A DNA stretch of 64,000 nt from Utricularia gibba (Eukaryota > Streptophyta > Magnoliopsida > Lamiales > Lentibulariaceae). Every line of letters starts with the position of its first letter. The stretch's first letter is position 1. Made by a program: the position numbers and the translations under genes. Location of the stretch: positions 1,118,501 to 1,182,500 of the forward strand of contig NEEC01000014.1 in NCBI GenBank assembly GCA_002189035.1. The letters run 5' to 3'. Below, piece after piece: positions 25,460 through 37,974 of this stretch. The notes beneath the pieces were generated by a model. That model saw nothing but the letters and a program-made list of their open reading frames with translations. It was not told the DNA's origin and did not search any database.

Positions 25460-26761
25460 ATGGCTTCCTCCTTCCCTTATCTCTGTTTTACGCCTCTCAC
25501 GGATTCTGTTTCCAAGCGCACTCTGATCGAGTCCGTACATCGCAGATCTTTGGGCAGTTCTCAGATTTCTCCCAAGCTCGTCTCCTCACGAGCTGGAGCC
25601 ACTCTCGATGACAAGGGCTTCTACGGGGACTCTGCACCGGTTCCTTTGCAAGAGGAAGCACTGCCCTATAAGGTATTCAGAAGATCCTAATTTATGCGTT
25701 GTCCGGAATTGGGTATGCTTTACCTCTTTTGATTTCTTCCATTGGGCCCCTTCCCTTGTTCGTTTCTTTAAAATGCGTGTTTACCTTGTAATGTAGGCTA
25801 GGTGTATGATGAAATGATTGAAGCTGACACGGGTTTAATGTATGCGTAAATTATGTTAAGGAAGTGGAGGAGGCCATACGTGTACTCAAAACCGCTGCGA
25901 AGACTAGGAAAGTTGAGGCGAAGGAGATTCTTGGAGCTTTTTCTGTGATTGAGAAGGCAAAGCTTGATTCTGTTGGCTTTCTTGAGACACTTGGAGGAAC
26001 ACAGTCCCCTGGACGAACATGGATGCTTGTTTTTACTGCAGAGGTCAGGTTTCTCCGCTGTTCTCTATCCTCTATGTTCCATTCGATAATTCTTCTACTC
26101 CCACTTTTGATCAACAGAAAAAAATGGACAGTGGAAAATACTTCCCAATCACCGCTGTTCAGAGATTCGATGCTGCTGTAAGCTTCTTCTTGTAAATCCA
26201 GTTCCTGTTCTTATCTCCAGTTCTCCTAGAGATCGCCTCAATTCCAATATATATTCAACCGAAATTTGTGCTTGTGAAAATGAAATGTCCATTGTGTTTC
26301 TGTTTTGGGCCACTTCTGTTATTACTAATTGTCTCTACCCCTTATCATATTTACTGATTCTGACATCATAAGCAGCTTATTTCAACTTCTCCTAGACAAT
26401 CAAACTCATCAGTAGTTCTCTGCCTGACATATCCCTGGAAGTGTGTAACACTTTTTGAAGTTTCGGTTTTCATGGTGCAGGGAAGAGAATTGAGAATGGT
26501 GTGTACCTAGGTGCTCTTGGGAGCCTAACCTTTGAGGGGCGATTTGCATGGAAGAAGAGAATCCTCGCATTCGTATTCGAAGAGATTCGAGTAAAACTGG
26601 GACCATTTGATCCCTTAAAAGTGCGCTTCAACAGCAAAGATACTGAAAGGGAGCCAGGGAACAAGGATCCATTCTTCATCTGGTTCTATGTTGATGAGGA
26701 GATTGCTGTTGCTCGTGGCCGCAGCGGGGAACTGCTTTCTGGGTTCGTTGCCAACGTATAG
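25460..26761 (+). CDS. plastid-lipid-associated protein (fibrillin), PAP13-like
   Basis: Fibrillins are plastoglobule and thylakoid lipid-associated proteins. Four exons: 25460-25672, 25861-26043, 26118-26177, 26486-26761 (732 nt, 243 aa as read). Residues 1-60 look like a transit peptide (MASSFPYLCFTPLTDSVSKR). Conserved blocks: ILGAFSVIEKAKLDSVGFLE, GRTWMLVFTAE, ENGVYLGALGSLTFEGRF, LGPFDPLKVRF, DPFFIWFYVDEEIAVARGRS. The C-terminus diverges abruptly after GRSG. Adding one G to the GGGG run at 26726-26729 restores the family-typical GGTAFWVRC and moves the stop to 26769. The acceptor at 26486 was chosen by phase over the stronger-looking one at 26481. Subfamily label from memory. Confidence 0.85.
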
Positions 26762-26769
26762 GAGACTGA

Positions 26770-27022
26770 AGATAGCTAAAGTTTTTTTTTTTTGGGACAA
26801 ATGCAATGGTACAGAACTGCAGATATGTTCAATGTGTTGTGTATATTTGTGTTTTAATTTTCTAAATTTAAATATGATTGAAATTAATTATCTTAATTTT
26901 TATAATATAAAAATGATGAAATATTTAATTTGAAGATTTTAATAATATTCATGAATAGGGAGGGAGGGAGTGGCGTTGATAGCTGGCGGTAAACTCTGGA
27001 ACCCTAGTATCGGTGGCCGGAG
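26770..27022. other. short spacer
   Basis: AT-rich 3' flank of the PAP-like gene, then the promoter of the CCDC12 gene. GAACCCTAG near 26999 is a telo-box-like motif. No gene. Confidence 0.4.
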
Positions 27023-28030
27023 ATGACGATTGAAGAAGAGGCGTCTGTTGAAGCGGCGGCGGAGGAGCGGCGGGAGAGGCTGAGAGCGCTCAGAGCTGCA
27101 AGGGAACTCCTCAACGCCCCTGAAGAGGACAATTCGGGAAACGATAACGATCTGCGCAATGGAGAAGGAGATGGTGCTCAAGATCAAGATGAAGAGGAAA
27201 CGTAACTCCCGTTCCCTTGGTATTCGAGATCAAGATGACGTGCTTTTGGTTGCGTTTTTTTCCCTGAAATTTGGTTGGAAAGTTTTTGATCCTCCAAGCC
27301 CTAATTTCTTGTGTTTTACAATCTTTTGGGCGATTTCTTACTCTATAACAAACGTTTTTGGTGTGTGGATTCTCTGAGCCTTTCTCTAGCTCTATACGTT
27401 CACTTGTGTGGAAGCTGTACTGAAGTAGCAGCTGCAATTCGATTTTGCAGTGATGTTAATGTGAAATTTCGGAATTACCTTCCTAATGACAAGCGGCTTC
27501 AACAAGGCAAACTAGCACCGCCAGTGTTACCAAAATTTGAGGAACCATCTCAAATTGCGGCTCCAATCCCAGAGGAGAAGAAAGAGGTGATTGATCTCAG
27601 GGGCTAACTAACTCCCTTTCAACTCACATTGCTTACATTACTTAGCTGAATAACCTGCAGGATCCATTTCTGCGCATTGCACCGAAGAAGCCAAACTGGG
27701 ATCTCAGAAGGGATGTGCAAAAGAAACTTGATAAGCTAGAAAGACGCACTCAGAAGGCTTTGCTGACACTCATGGGTATGTTTACTTCCTCACCTTGCGG
27801 TTAGCTTTATCTAGTTTTTGGCCATTAGCTTTATACAACACACACAAGCATCTCCAATTAGTGTCGCGGGAATTCAATGTACCATTGGATCAATCCCATA
27901 AGGCTTAGGCTACTTGCACTTGAGTTGGTAGCTTGTTTCGTTCATTCTAAGCCCATTATACATCTCATGTGCAGAAAGGGAGGAAGCGAAAAGAAAGTCA
28001 CCAGGAGAAGGCGAAGATGAACAAGGCTGA
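27023..28030 (+). CDS. CCDC12 / Cwf18 pre-mRNA splicing factor
   Basis: Small spliceosome-associated protein found in activated (NTC-related) spliceosomes. Four exons: 27023-27201, 27451-27586, 27661-27775, 27975-28030 (486 nt, 161 aa). The N-terminus is acidic and helical (EEEASVEAAAEERRERLRAL). The conserved part has FRNYLPNDKRL, LRIAPKKPNWDLRRDVQKKL and DKLERRTQKALLTLMERE, the hallmark of the cwf18 family. The tail is charged (KRKSPGEGEDEQG). All junctions canonical and in phase. It ends only 166 bases from the HBS1 stop codon on the other strand. Confidence 0.92.
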
Positions 28031-28196
28031 AAGTTTTTGTTCATCTCATCATTTTCATGTTAAGTTCATTCAGCTGCACTTGACTTTTTCTATTTAGATT
28101 TAGAAGTTTAAAAGTGAGTATTGAAAAAGAGTACTCCAAAACTTCAGATTTACAACCAACCGGATATGCTGAATGTCCCCTTGTCAGTTGCGAAAG

Positions 28197-31100
28197 TTAC
28201 CATTCACTCTCAGTTACCTGAGTTACAATACCCATGGCAATGGTTCTCCCGGAAGCTCTGAGAAACACCCTTCCCAGAGCCCTACACTTGCTATACTCTT
28301 CGACACAGACGGCTTCATCCAGAATCACCTGAGAAAAGGAAATGTAATTGAATCAAGAAGTAAATGCTACTGGATTGAATATTTCAATTCTTGAAGATGA
28401 ACCTCAATGATGGCGTTCTGCTTGGATACTAAACACCTTGGAGACTTTTTTGTCACTGCACCTGTCTTGGGATCAAGCACAGACAGTATCCTTGAAACTC
28501 TTGCAGCAGTTTTTGCGTGGTGTATATGAAACTCTACCTGCAACCAACCAATCAAAATGCAGGTTATGCAACAAAAATGCACAATAGCTCTTGCACTTAT
28601 GTGTTTTTTTTTTTTTTCCTGAAATACTTTTACCTGAGAACCCATGAGTATCGGTGTTGAGATATCAAGCACAAGGATCTTGAGTTCCAAACAGCTCGAG
28701 ACCTTGACTGGAAAATCGGGGTGGCATATAACGCCTCCGCCTGCCACATGATTCATGTCGATGCCTTGCAAAATAACTGTGACATTGTCTCCAGCCCGAG
28801 CGACGTCACACGGATGAGAATCGCGGCTCAAGGATTGAACTTTGGCTCTTTCTTTAGATGGCAAAACAAGAACCTGCAACGAAGAGGTGAGTGCTCAAAA
28901 CAAATAATCTTATTGTTTTGTTTCTACACTTGTACCTTATCTCCTGCACTGATAGTACCACTTTCCAGTTTCCCACATGCTGAGACCTGGTTTTGGGATT
29001 CTAGCTTGATCACATCACAGACCGGCATCAACAATGACTTGGAGTAATCTCTTACAGGAAGTTGAATAGAATCTATGGCTTCCAACAGGGAAGGTCCTTC
29101 AAACCTGCAGGAGTGGAGATTTTCGAGCAGGTCAACACATCAACGTCAAAAAGTGTACAGAGATGAAGCTGCCTAAAACCAACTAGCAACACATCACTAA
29201 GTCATCAAAAGGAGCGCAAGGGCTGGTGTGGAACTTAACCATGACAGCCTCGCATCTGAAGGCTTTTCTATCAAATTTTGGTTTTCCATTGCACTTGCAG
29301 GAATATATGTAACAGAAGAATCCTTGTATCCGCAAGAACGGAGAAACGTCCCTAGTTTCTGGGTAATGGCATTGTATCGTTCCTTGGAGTATTCAACCAC
29401 ATCCATTTTGTTCACAACAACAATGACTTGATCCACTCCAAAACTTCGAATGAGCTGCGCATGTTCCCTTGTTTGACCCCGGGATGCATCCATGCCTCCC
29501 TCGAAGGAACCCATGGAACCATCAACTACTAAGATTGCAGCATCCGCTTGAGTTGCTCCTGAGATCATGTTCGGAACAAGATCTCTATGCCCTGGAGAGT
29601 CCAGCAGAACCACATCATATTTTCTGGATTTCAAAAAAGCAACACCTACTGTCATAGTTATGCCCCTGTCTCTTTCTTCAGGGCTTTCATCCATGGCCCA
29701 TGCATAAGCAAACGAACCCTTGCCCTGGTGCAAGCATGGCAGAATAAAGTACTGCAATATTAAGGCAGAGGCACCTGAAGATTAAAAAAAAAAGAGTTAC
29801 ATGCTGTTTAGCTTCTTCAGCATATTTGTGCATCTCCTTCTGGGATATTCGTCCCAGCAAGTGCAACAGCCTTCCTGAAAGCGTTGATTTTCCAGAATCA
29901 ACATGGCCAACCTAGTTATACAGAAAGACATTATCAAAGTCTTGAGGATGTTATTATAGTGAAGGGCAACTGCAAAGCAGTAAGGGGTAACTTACTACTG
30001 CAAGATTAAGCTGATTTGACACGCCTTCTCGTTTCTCGGCAGTCTTCTGTTTGTTCAGGTTAGCTGAAGTCGATTTTTTCTCAAGATCAGTTTTTGCTTT
30101 CCCACGACCCGAATGTGAAGGCTTTGGTTTTCCACCGTTGGAAGCAGAAAAAGTTTTTCTTCCACTGACCAATTCTGAATCATCCTCAGCCAGTCCACTG
30201 TGATGATCCTTGGCAGCTAATTTTGACTCCATTGGAGCAATTCTCTCTCTTTTAGTGGACAAATTATCTACATTAAATATTGAGCAATTAGCAATAGCCA
30301 TCACATTTTGAGTAAAAAAACAAAATGAAAGCTCATATATGCATGCTAAACCAGAAAATCACATACCACTGGATTTCAATCTAACTCCTTTTAATCCATT
30401 TGATACCAAGTCATCAGGTGATGGAACATCAAACTTGAAAGGATCTGCTAAAACCATTTGCATTTTAGAACAGACACGGTAGGAATTGCATACAAAAAAC
30501 AAATACGTAAATGTCAATTTGGATGAATAAAAAGCGTTTTTTTCAGGTGACCAACAACACGATTTACAACCTATATGAACTTTTTGTTTGTTTTGAGAGC
30601 TAAATGCCTTGTGAATTTCTCGAAAACTGCCATTAGAAATTCCAAGTTTATGGAAAATAGCAGTGTCATCTTTCGAAGAAGAATCTTGCTGCACGGCAAA
30701 AAAAGACTTTTTGGCAGGCTGTGGCAAACATGATGCAAAGAGGGACTTGGCCATCAATGATGCTCTAGCATCTTTCCACATGCCATCCAATGCATGAGGA
30801 TCATCTAAGAGATAACAGAAATATGAAAATAACAGTGAAGCTTTTGGAGAAAAAATAAACACGAGAAAAAGTCCAGCCTTATAAACTTTCGCAATATATA
30901 ACTTGTACAAAAAAGAAATACAGGCAGTGCGACCATTTACTAAGTAAACACTAGACCCAGACGACGAATAATGCTTAAACATGGAGAGATAGAATAGACC
31001 AGAAACCCCAGAATCAGCAGAGTCATTAGAATGATTGTATAAAAGCAGATACATCCAAGCAATTAAATTCACACACAAAGTCCATTAGGCTCACCTTCAG

Positions 31101-31590
31101 AAGAATCACTTCTACTACTAGGTTTCACCAAAGGATTCCTCAGAACACCACATATGTCGCATGCAGTAAAGCTATCTTCATTATAATACGTACAAATTGG
31201 ACAAGACCAGCCTATAACGGCCACTTCCTGCCTTGACATCGCATTTGCATCTGTTCCTAACTCAAAAAAACCAACAAAGACTGAAATTCAGGCATGCGAA
31301 TAATCAAGGAAATTTAATCCTAAAACGTGTTGCCTACAGCTCCAAGATTAAACAATATCAACCATGCTCAGTTTCAATTATATTGAGTTATCTACAAAAG
31401 AGGTACCGTGGAATGTTCTGTAACCAAGATCGATTTTAACATGAACGGCCCAAGTTCACACCGGGTTAGGAAAGCTAACCTTGCAAAGTCCTACCACTTT
31501 CGGGAAGTTCATCGGCAGAATCGTAACCATAATCATCAAATTCATCATACTCATCTTCAAAATGTGCTCGATACCCCCCTTGTGAGGCAT
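28197..31590 (-). CDS. HBS1-like translational GTPase (HBS1/SKI7 locus)
   Basis: With Pelota, HBS1 rescues stalled ribosomes; the SKI7 isoform links the exosome to the SKI complex. Eleven exons (minus): 31590-31480, 31256-31095, 30804-30571, 30444-30367, 30267-29996, 29911-29801, 29724-29240, 29104-28936, 28873-28634, 28537-28403, 28328-28197. Exon 2 encodes a RanBP2-type zinc finger (WSCPICTYYNEDSFTACDIC). Exons 3-4 hold the region used in SKI7 isoforms (DPFKFDVPSPDDLVSNGL). GTPase motifs: GHVDSGKST, RGITMTV, DSPGHRD, NKMD. The EF1A-like beta barrels follow, ending GIVTQVTESEW. The total is 2129 nt; one extra base in the six-base G run just after the ATG (31574-31579) is needed for 709 aa. 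Exon 1 has two donors 15 bases apart. A 5' UTR intron and a short upstream ORF are likely. Confidence 0.93.
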
Positions 31591-32032
31591 GTTCACCAGT
31601 TCTGCAACACGCAATCAACCAAAACAATTACTCATGGAAAGAGCACGTCCCAGAAGCAAACATTCCATTAAATACTACGAAAACTCACCACCTGAAGCCT
31701 AAACAATTCAATCAGAAATGTAATCCCTCTGGGCAAACTTCCAGTTCTAATTAAACACCATTTTCGCTGAATCGGAAAAAAAACGCCTACGCATTCGCGC
31801 CAATTTGCCGCGGCTTCCGCGTGCCCAATTTCTGAAATTGATTCCTAGTTACGGAGGTTTATGGCAAAACTCCATTTCCGCAGTTCAGGCGAGATATTAC
31901 CTAGGGGTATTTTAGGGAATCATCATTTGATCAAATTCTATTCCTAAGGGGTAGTTTAGGGAATTACCTTTTGATCAAAACCACGCCGTTGTACCGGTTT
32001 CCGCCATTTCTCTCCTACGGCGGAAGTTGAAG
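31591..32032. promoter_or_regulatory. HBS1 / F-box divergent promoter
   Basis: Contains the HBS1 5' UTR exon (donor near 31690, acceptor CAG just upstream of 31605, on minus) with a four-codon upstream ORF (MVFN), and the F-box gene leader. No separate gene is visible. Confidence 0.45.
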
Positions 32033-33608
32033 ATGGATGCTTCTGGAATGAGCCTTGACGTTGAGGAAGGAGAAGGAGACGTGGATCGGTTCAGTGCCTT
32101 GCCTGATTCTGTAATATGTCGCATTCTCTCTTTGGTAACAACTAAGGAAGCTGTGGCTACGAGCATCTTGGGGAAGAGATGGAGGTTTGTGTGGACGAAC
32201 CTTCAGAATTTGGTTTTTGATTTCAGAAAGCATAGGTTGGAAAATTTCATTGAGCGCGGATATTATACTCCGGGTAGCGGGCGAACGCCTTCTGAGACTG
32301 AACTGGAGAAACTTAATGATCGAGTTGATCAAGTTCAGGGTCCTTATAAAGAGATCGTCCATTCCAGTGATTTGGGCCTTGGTGCCATTCTTCGCAGGGT
32401 TTTTTCTTTGCATAATGCTGTGGATTTGGATATTTTCCAGCTTACTTATCGTCTTTTCGACTTGAAGGACGTTGATTTTTGTGAATGTATTGAGAAAGTG
32501 GTTGCTCGAGGGGTGAAAAATATTGAGATAGCATGTGTTTATGTATCTCCATTCTTTTATGGGAACAGGGTGCCAGTTTCTTTGCTTAACAGCAAGAATC
32601 TTGTTAGTATGAGGCTTAGTAGGTGTTATATCTGCATCCGGTCTGGTAAAACAGTTTGTTTGGTGAATTTGAAAAGGCTTTACCTGGATGATGTGAAGTC
32701 TCAGAAGACGACGACTCTGAGTCATTTGATTGCCGGTTGTCCAGTTCTTGAAGAGCTGACTGTGAAGCAGCTTCGTGTAGCAGACTTTCCTACATTCAAG
32801 ATAAAATCGCAGACACTAAGGGTCTTGAATGCTGTATTCACTGGGTTCGGTATGATTGACATTGATGGAATGAAATGGGACGTAGTAGCCCCTAATGTCA
32901 CCACATTCCGTTTGTCTTTTGGGAAGCTCCCGTATTCACTTGTTCCTCTTCCCTTCAAGGCTCTTCGTAAATTCTCTAATCTTAAGTGGCTTGGACTGCG
33001 CTACAATTTCTTCTCTGTATGTAATGCATGTTGGTTTTGTCCCTAGTTGTTTAGTTTTTTTTTTGTAAATCTAATGGAACTTTCCTGAGTGAAGCTTCTT
33101 GATGATCCTGTACCACGTATGGGATCAGCCCCAAAGCTACCCAACTTGGAAGGTCTTGAATTAGGCACTGATGTAGTTGGTCTCTTTCGGTTGCTTCAGA
33201 ATGCTGTTAATCTGAAACACCTCAAGGTTATTTTAAGGTGTAACATACACAGCCTTTTTCTTAACTCTACATCGAGATCTGAATGCCCCTTTTGCTTTTC
33301 AGGTCGAATATTACCTACTGGAATGGGAGTATCCCCCAAAAGCTCCTCGATGTTTGAAGCACAGTATTGAAACCATCTCGATTGTCGGGTTCTCTGGTGG
33401 TGAAGAACAGCTTCAGATCATCAATTACTTCATAGAGAATGCCACAGCCTTGAAGAGCATATCTGTTTGCTGCGATCCGCTTAGCTGCACTTCTGCGGAG
33501 GCAAAGCACCTTGAAGCCATTAAAAGGACTTTTAACTCGCTCGAATACCATGTCCATGAAGAGAGTGACGATCTTTGGAAGAGCGGCTGCTACGTTAACT
33601 CAGTCTAA
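32033..33608 (+). CDS. F-box/LRR/FBD protein
   Basis: Likely substrate receptor of an SCF ubiquitin ligase. Three exons: 32033-33016, 33095-33226, 33303-33608 (1422 nt, 473 aa). The F-box is at about residues 18-60 (FSALPDSVICRILSLVTTKE, SILGKRWRFVW). Leucine-rich segments follow (LKRLYLDDVKSQ, LIAGCPVLEELTVKQL). The FBD-like C-terminus has YFIENATALKSISVCCDP. The acceptor at 33095 is the one that keeps phase. Such genes form large, fast-evolving plant families, so orthology and substrate cannot be inferred. Confidence 0.88.
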
Positions 33609-33809
33609 AGAGCTGGGGTGATGGATGATCTTCCAACCAGCTTTCCCCCTTTAATCCTTTTGAGATGGTTTTTAGCCAGAAAAACCACTTGTTTTGCGAT
33701 CTGCAGCACTTGGGAACACATTTTGCAAATATGAAGTTGCTGTTGCTCAGTTGTTTGTCTGTCTCCCTCACAACTCAACAATACAGAAAAGGTATGTAAA
33801 TTTGATCTA

Positions 33810-36800
33810 CTACACCATGGCAGGCCTTTGAGGAAGCAGAATATTGTAAAACTTGTCTTCCAAGAAGAAATGCTTTCCCATACTGTCCACAGCTTTCTTC
33901 CAGCCACACCAGCCACCGTTGATTATTTTCTTCAGATCTTCACCGCCGGTATAGTGGGGGTCGAGGATCAGGAACGCACAGTCGCCACTCTGTTCATCAT
34001 AATCAACTCCGAGGAGAGTGTAAGCAAGAACCCCTCCACCTGTATGTGACCAAAAACTATTAGTTATTCAACATGAAACTGGTAAACTGAGTGTAGGAGG
34101 AGGATGCAGATGCTTCTTCGCACCAATCATGACCGGAGTTCCTTGAGTCTCAAAATGCAATGCAAGCTCTCGGCATTTCTCCGGCAGCTCAGCTCCTGAT
34201 CTGACGTTGATGATCTTACAGCTTACCTGTTAGGAAGGATGGATAACCAGGTAATGAAGTGTGATCCAGACGAACAGATGGAAATGGCAGGAGGTTCAGA
34301 AATCACCCCAAGTAGCTTGTCCAAGACGAAGCTCAACTCGATCGCGCCGATCCAATCTCGAGATCCAACAAATGAGGGATCCTTATCTCCGATATCTACT
34401 AATGACTGCTGTATTTCACTGAGTTCATCAGAAGTCACAATGGAACCAAATCAGCACTAATTTCTAAACCAGTATTTGTTGATTCGAATCTCCATACAAG
34501 AGTTGCCAGGCAGAGAAGACAGTCGGAGAGGATGGCTACCTGTGCGTTGGAACATCAATGGAGGAGTAGTGCTGCAACCTGAACCATGATATGATTGTCT
34601 GTAGAGAACGATAAGCACATCCCCAGCCCTGCGCCATGAAATGTTAACCATCAACTTTACATGGAGTCCTAAACGATGTAATGGCATTTTAGATGCCTCC
34701 ATCATGAAAGCTGCACATGTTGCAGCTCCATTAAGATCCCCACAAGCCTGGAAAACTCTAACAAGAAACCAGAAGGACCTTGAAAAGATGTACAGGAGAG
34801 ATGAAGAAACTTTGTTACCGAATCATCAAATCCATCTTGGAGGTAATGATAGTATTCATAAGAACCTTGGATAAGAGAGACATTGCCATTGGAAACTGCA
34901 CCAGAAGAAAGGAAGGAAAATCAGCTGAGCAGGAAATTGCAGTCCAGAAGGCTTGAGATGACAATTACCTCCACTGGCTGGAATGCCATGATGAACATCT
35001 TTTAGCAAAAATGGTCCTACAGCAGGCGATGAACCATTCAGTCATAAGCAGTAAACTCTGACACATTGAACTATATGAAGATGCAAATACCCTTTGACTT
35101 CGGTTTCCCCTTGGAGTTGTCCTTTACTGGAGAAAAATTTATGGCATTGGCAATCCTCAGAAGAGGACGATCAAATGGCAAGCCCAATCTCTGGTGCAGT
35201 GACTTTCGGTACTCAACTACACATCATGAGCAAATTAAACTACCATTATCAAGTAGAATTCCAGACAGAGCTTCATACATTGTCAATAAACAACATTTCA
35301 GAAGCTAGAGTACTTCAAATAAAATCACCTTGCTTTATTTCTGTCTCCCCATAGCTGGTTTCGTATAATACTGTGATTGGATGAAGAATTCCGACAGGAA
35401 TAAAGTGGTATGGTTGCAGCTGTGAACGGATTAGAAGATGTTAGCAGCCATAAACTGGAGAAAAGAAGCTTCACTGAACATGGAAATTGTCTTTGCAGAA
35501 GACTACCCCTGGGAGCATGTTATACAGTTGCACTATATAAGCATTCAGATATACATCTCCCCGAGAAAACATTGATATTGACATACAATACGATATTGCC
35601 TCACCACTACTTGCCGGTTTTCAAGGTCTGGAAAAATCTTGCTTTTCATTGCTCTTAATTGATCCATTATCCCAGGGATGATTAACTTGGATATCACATG
35701 AATTAGCTGAACATCCCTTGAGGCATAAGAGAGAACTTCCAGCTTTTGGTTTACAACCCAAAACTTAGCCTCGCCATTAGCTGAAAACATTGTTCAGAAA
35801 AAATCTCAGCAAGCATAAGACATACATCAACGCAGATAGGCAGTAAGACAAGGTCTAGCAACAATGAGCCATTTCAGTATAAAAGGTGCAAGACAGTTAT
35901 ACCTTGGCAATATTCAGCAAAAGGTGCAGCAGGATTGTGGTTACTCCTCGACCTATTAAACATGATGCTGACTAGAATTACATCTGCATCCTAGTCCGAT
36001 GAAAGAATAGATAGGCTGAATATTACCAACATACTAGATTTTGATTACATTTCATTGAGATGGAAAGTGTACCTTCTCAATGAATGTAACCTGCCTTGTA
36101 GTTTCAGCTTGGGGTAAACGTGGGAACATGTGAGAGACTGTGCAAGAAACTCCTCGGAAGGACCATATGAGAAAACATTCTCAGGAAGCTCTTCAGGCAG
36201 CTCTAAGTCTGTTCCATGGAGAATGATGGGTGCAGATCCACATGAAGTGCTATTTTTCCCTTCTACGATGAATGCAGTTTCTGGACCCCTGAGTGTCTGT
36301 TCCACAAGATGGATAGCTTGTTCATATGCACCTTCCACATCTAGAAATGGAAGAATACTGAGCGATCAAAAACAGTTCAAGATGCCCTTCTGCATAAAAG
36401 CTAGAATATGGTTTGCAGTTCAACATGAAATAAACAATTCGGATTTGATCATTTCGCTCAACCAGACAAGGGAAGCAAAAGGTGTAGGATTGATGAAATA
36501 TTGTGGCTGTCAGGTATAAGATTTTCCATCTGCCACATTGTTATGAAGTCATAAAATCATTCCCCTGACACACACAGACAGATGAGATTCAGCAGCACAG
36601 ATTAATACTGCACCTTTGGGGTTGTTTGAGGAGCAATATATGGGTAACTTCAGCGGAAGTTCACAGCGAACAATGCAACTATTTTTCCAAACTTCCATCT
36701 CAGGCTGATCAACATAACCATCAGAAGCATTCACTTTCGTAAGATTATCAATCTTGCCCGCCCTTGATAAGTAGAAGTGCACATCTCCATCACCACTTGC

Positions 36801-37403
36801 ATTTTTCAGATCCAAGACACCACCAATCAGCATCATATCTTCATTAAAACTTCCAGCAAGGATCTTCCTTAAGTTCTTGGCTGCTGAAATAGCGAGAGCT
36901 GCAATTTTTTCTTCTTTCAAATTATCTTTCTCATGAGCAATAAGAGCCCCAATTACTTCAAACCCCCTTGGGAGGAGACCTCGCATTTCACCTGTCCATT
37001 ATCATGACATACGCAGTAGTATTATGGCTTATAATCTCATGAAGATATGCACATTCATCAAAAAAAAAAAAAAAAAAAAAAACAAGTCTTTAGCATGAAC
37101 TTCGAGAAACTGAATTTCAGCACAATATGAAAATTTGACATCAAAACCAAGGACCGTGTACATCAATTCCGCCAATGCCCAACCATCAAACTTCAACCTT
37201 GTGCACAAGTCGGGGGAACGCGAACCTGATTCCATTCGAAAATCGGGAGACAGGGGATCGCCTGGGAGAGAGTGGAGGCACTGAATCGTAGAGATGACGC
37301 TCACCGGAGGCAAAAACGGCGACCCAATCAGCCATTCCACTCCGACTCCCTTATTCGGTACCCCGAGATTCTTACATAGGATGCGTATTTGGACGTCACC
37401 CAT
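33810..37403 (-). CDS. UFSP2-type UFM1-specific protease
   Basis: Cysteine protease that matures UFM1 and removes it from targets at the ER. Thirteen exons (minus): 37403-37226, 36991-36614, 36340-36073, 35952-35903, 35780-35611, 35419-35329, 35216-35091, 35016-34969, 34895-34819, 34628-34540, 34418-34307, 34226-34124, 34039-33810 (1920 nt, 639 aa, close to the Arabidopsis length I recall). The catalytic Cys is in [12 protein letters not shown]; the Asp and His are in LDPHYTG. Other conserved stretches: [44 protein letters not shown]. The long N-terminal half ([16 protein letters not shown] onward) is typical of the plant/animal UFSP2 type. Intron 1 contains a run of about 22 A at 37060-37083. 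Confidence 0.95.
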
Positions 37404-37974
37404 GTCGGAAAATTTGTTACTCCGGCAAGAAAAATGGCAGAGTCCCAGTAAACCCTGGTGCCAGACAATAGTCAATGCCTGGGCTTTGGAGATACTGATT
37501 TATTGAACACGAGCGATGCTGATCCAAAAAAGTTCACTCTAAAATTTGCCATTTTATAGTATATTGAAGCTCATTCACTGGCAAGCAACAAGAACCATTC
37601 TTGAACCCGTTGAATTTCAATCATTTTCTTTTTCAGATTTTCGCTTCTCCGGAAAAAAAGCTGTTTAAACAAACTTAAATCCAATAAAGTGATTTCACAA
37701 ACTTGTCGACTAACATGCATCAAGAGAAATTCAGCATTTACAGAGACAATGGAAGAAATGATATACTATACAGATAAACTCTGCAGCATCCGTGCATGAG
37801 CCATAGAACCATCTAGACTGCTGATGTCTGTGAACTGAAGTGTATTTACACTCTTGGTAAAAAACCAGGGGTTGCTCCAAGATGTCATCTTGATGTGATC
37901 ATGGTGTCCTATCTTGGAGAAGCAGTCCATAATTTGGATGGAAGATCATTTTGGTAATCAGATTAAACTATGAA
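37404..37974. other. UFSP2 promoter and ATG16 3' flank
   Basis: No gene. The upper part is the ATG16 3' UTR; the part next to 37404 is the presumed UFSP2 promoter, without a recognisable TATA box. Confidence 0.4.

Noticed and set aside
34470-34500. Second TTCGAATC motif resembling a tRNA T-loop
   Set aside because: Sits in a UFSP2 intron and cannot be folded by eye into a tRNA.
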